Source of the DNA: Ornithinimicrobium sp.
GTDB lineage: Bacteria > Actinomycetota > Actinomycetes > Actinomycetales > Dermatophilaceae
Assembly (NCBI GenBank): GCA_030145965.1
Contig: JASKZT010000009.1
Location: 1 to 6,649, forward strand
Direction of reading: 5' to 3'
DNA: 6,649 nucleotides
The position numbers and the translations under genes are program-made. A model generated the notes under the pieces. That model made no database searches and was not told the DNA's origin. It saw only the letters and a program-made list of their open reading frames with translations. Positions within the stretch are counted from its first letter, which is position 1. Each line of letters begins with the position of its first letter. Positions 6,566 through 6,649 of this stretch are shown piece by piece.

Positions 6566-6649
6566 CAGGGCCGGCGCCGGGGACGACACCACCGGGCTGG
6601 CGCGAGGGCGGGACCGCGGAGCGGCCGGCGACCTTCTTCGACGGGCCGG
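6562..6649 (+). CDS. N-terminal fragment of an unidentified protein, cut by the window end
   Basis: An ATG at 6562-6564 overlaps the TGA of the preceding gene as ATGA, and the frame remains open to the window end, giving 29 residues. The start is Pro/Gly/Thr-rich (MTGPAPGTTPPGWREGG), followed by PATFFDG near the edge. The overlap and the open frame support translation coupled to the upstream gene. The only weak hint of identity is that some M48-type membrane metallopeptidases begin with a similar A-x-F/Y-FDG segment; this is too short to assign and is offered only as a possibility. No function is claimed. Confidence 0.5.
   Translation, partial: MTGPAPGTTPPGWREGGTAERPATFFDGP

Overview
The window is very GC-rich (roughly 73-75% by eye), with codons ending almost always in G or C, frequent GTG starts and 4-base stop/start overlaps. 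Together with the protein types, this points to a chromosomal segment of a high-GC actinobacterium, possibly of the Micrococcales. That assignment is inference from composition and resemblance, not from a marker gene. No RNA gene, CRISPR array, insertion sequence, phage gene or attachment site is visible, and almost every base is coding.

Left part (1-4239, + strand): the 3' end of purC (SAICAR synthase) is followed after 10 bases by a complete purL. This encodes a single-chain, roughly 1300-residue FGAM synthase with its own glutaminase domain. Both enzymes belong to de novo purine synthesis. The junction is tight, and the purC stop codon forms part of the purL ribosome binding site, so the two are probably co-transcribed. 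The one-chain form of PurL is the most notable point here, because most actinobacteria as I know them use separate PurS, PurQ and short PurL subunits.

Middle part (4258-5987, - strand): a compact four-gene operon converges on purL. In transcription order it holds a small AraC-type regulator without an effector domain, a VOC-fold (glyoxalase-like) protein, a DUF1801 protein and a second, different VOC-fold protein. Two junctions are GTGA overlaps and the third is a 10-base gap containing a Shine-Dalgarno sequence. A G/C hairpin sits between this operon and purL and could end transcription from either side.

Right part (6044-6649, + strand): divergent from the AraC gene is a pyridoxamine-5'-phosphate-oxidase-like split-barrel flavin/F420 protein, apparently translated from a leaderless transcript. 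Its stop codon overlaps (ATGA) the start of a further reading frame that runs off the window.

No clearly new biological system is visible. The best candidates for a second look are the AraC/VOC/DUF1801/VOC operon, especially a regulator with no sensor domain coupled to a VOC protein, and the one-chain PurL in an actinobacterial setting.
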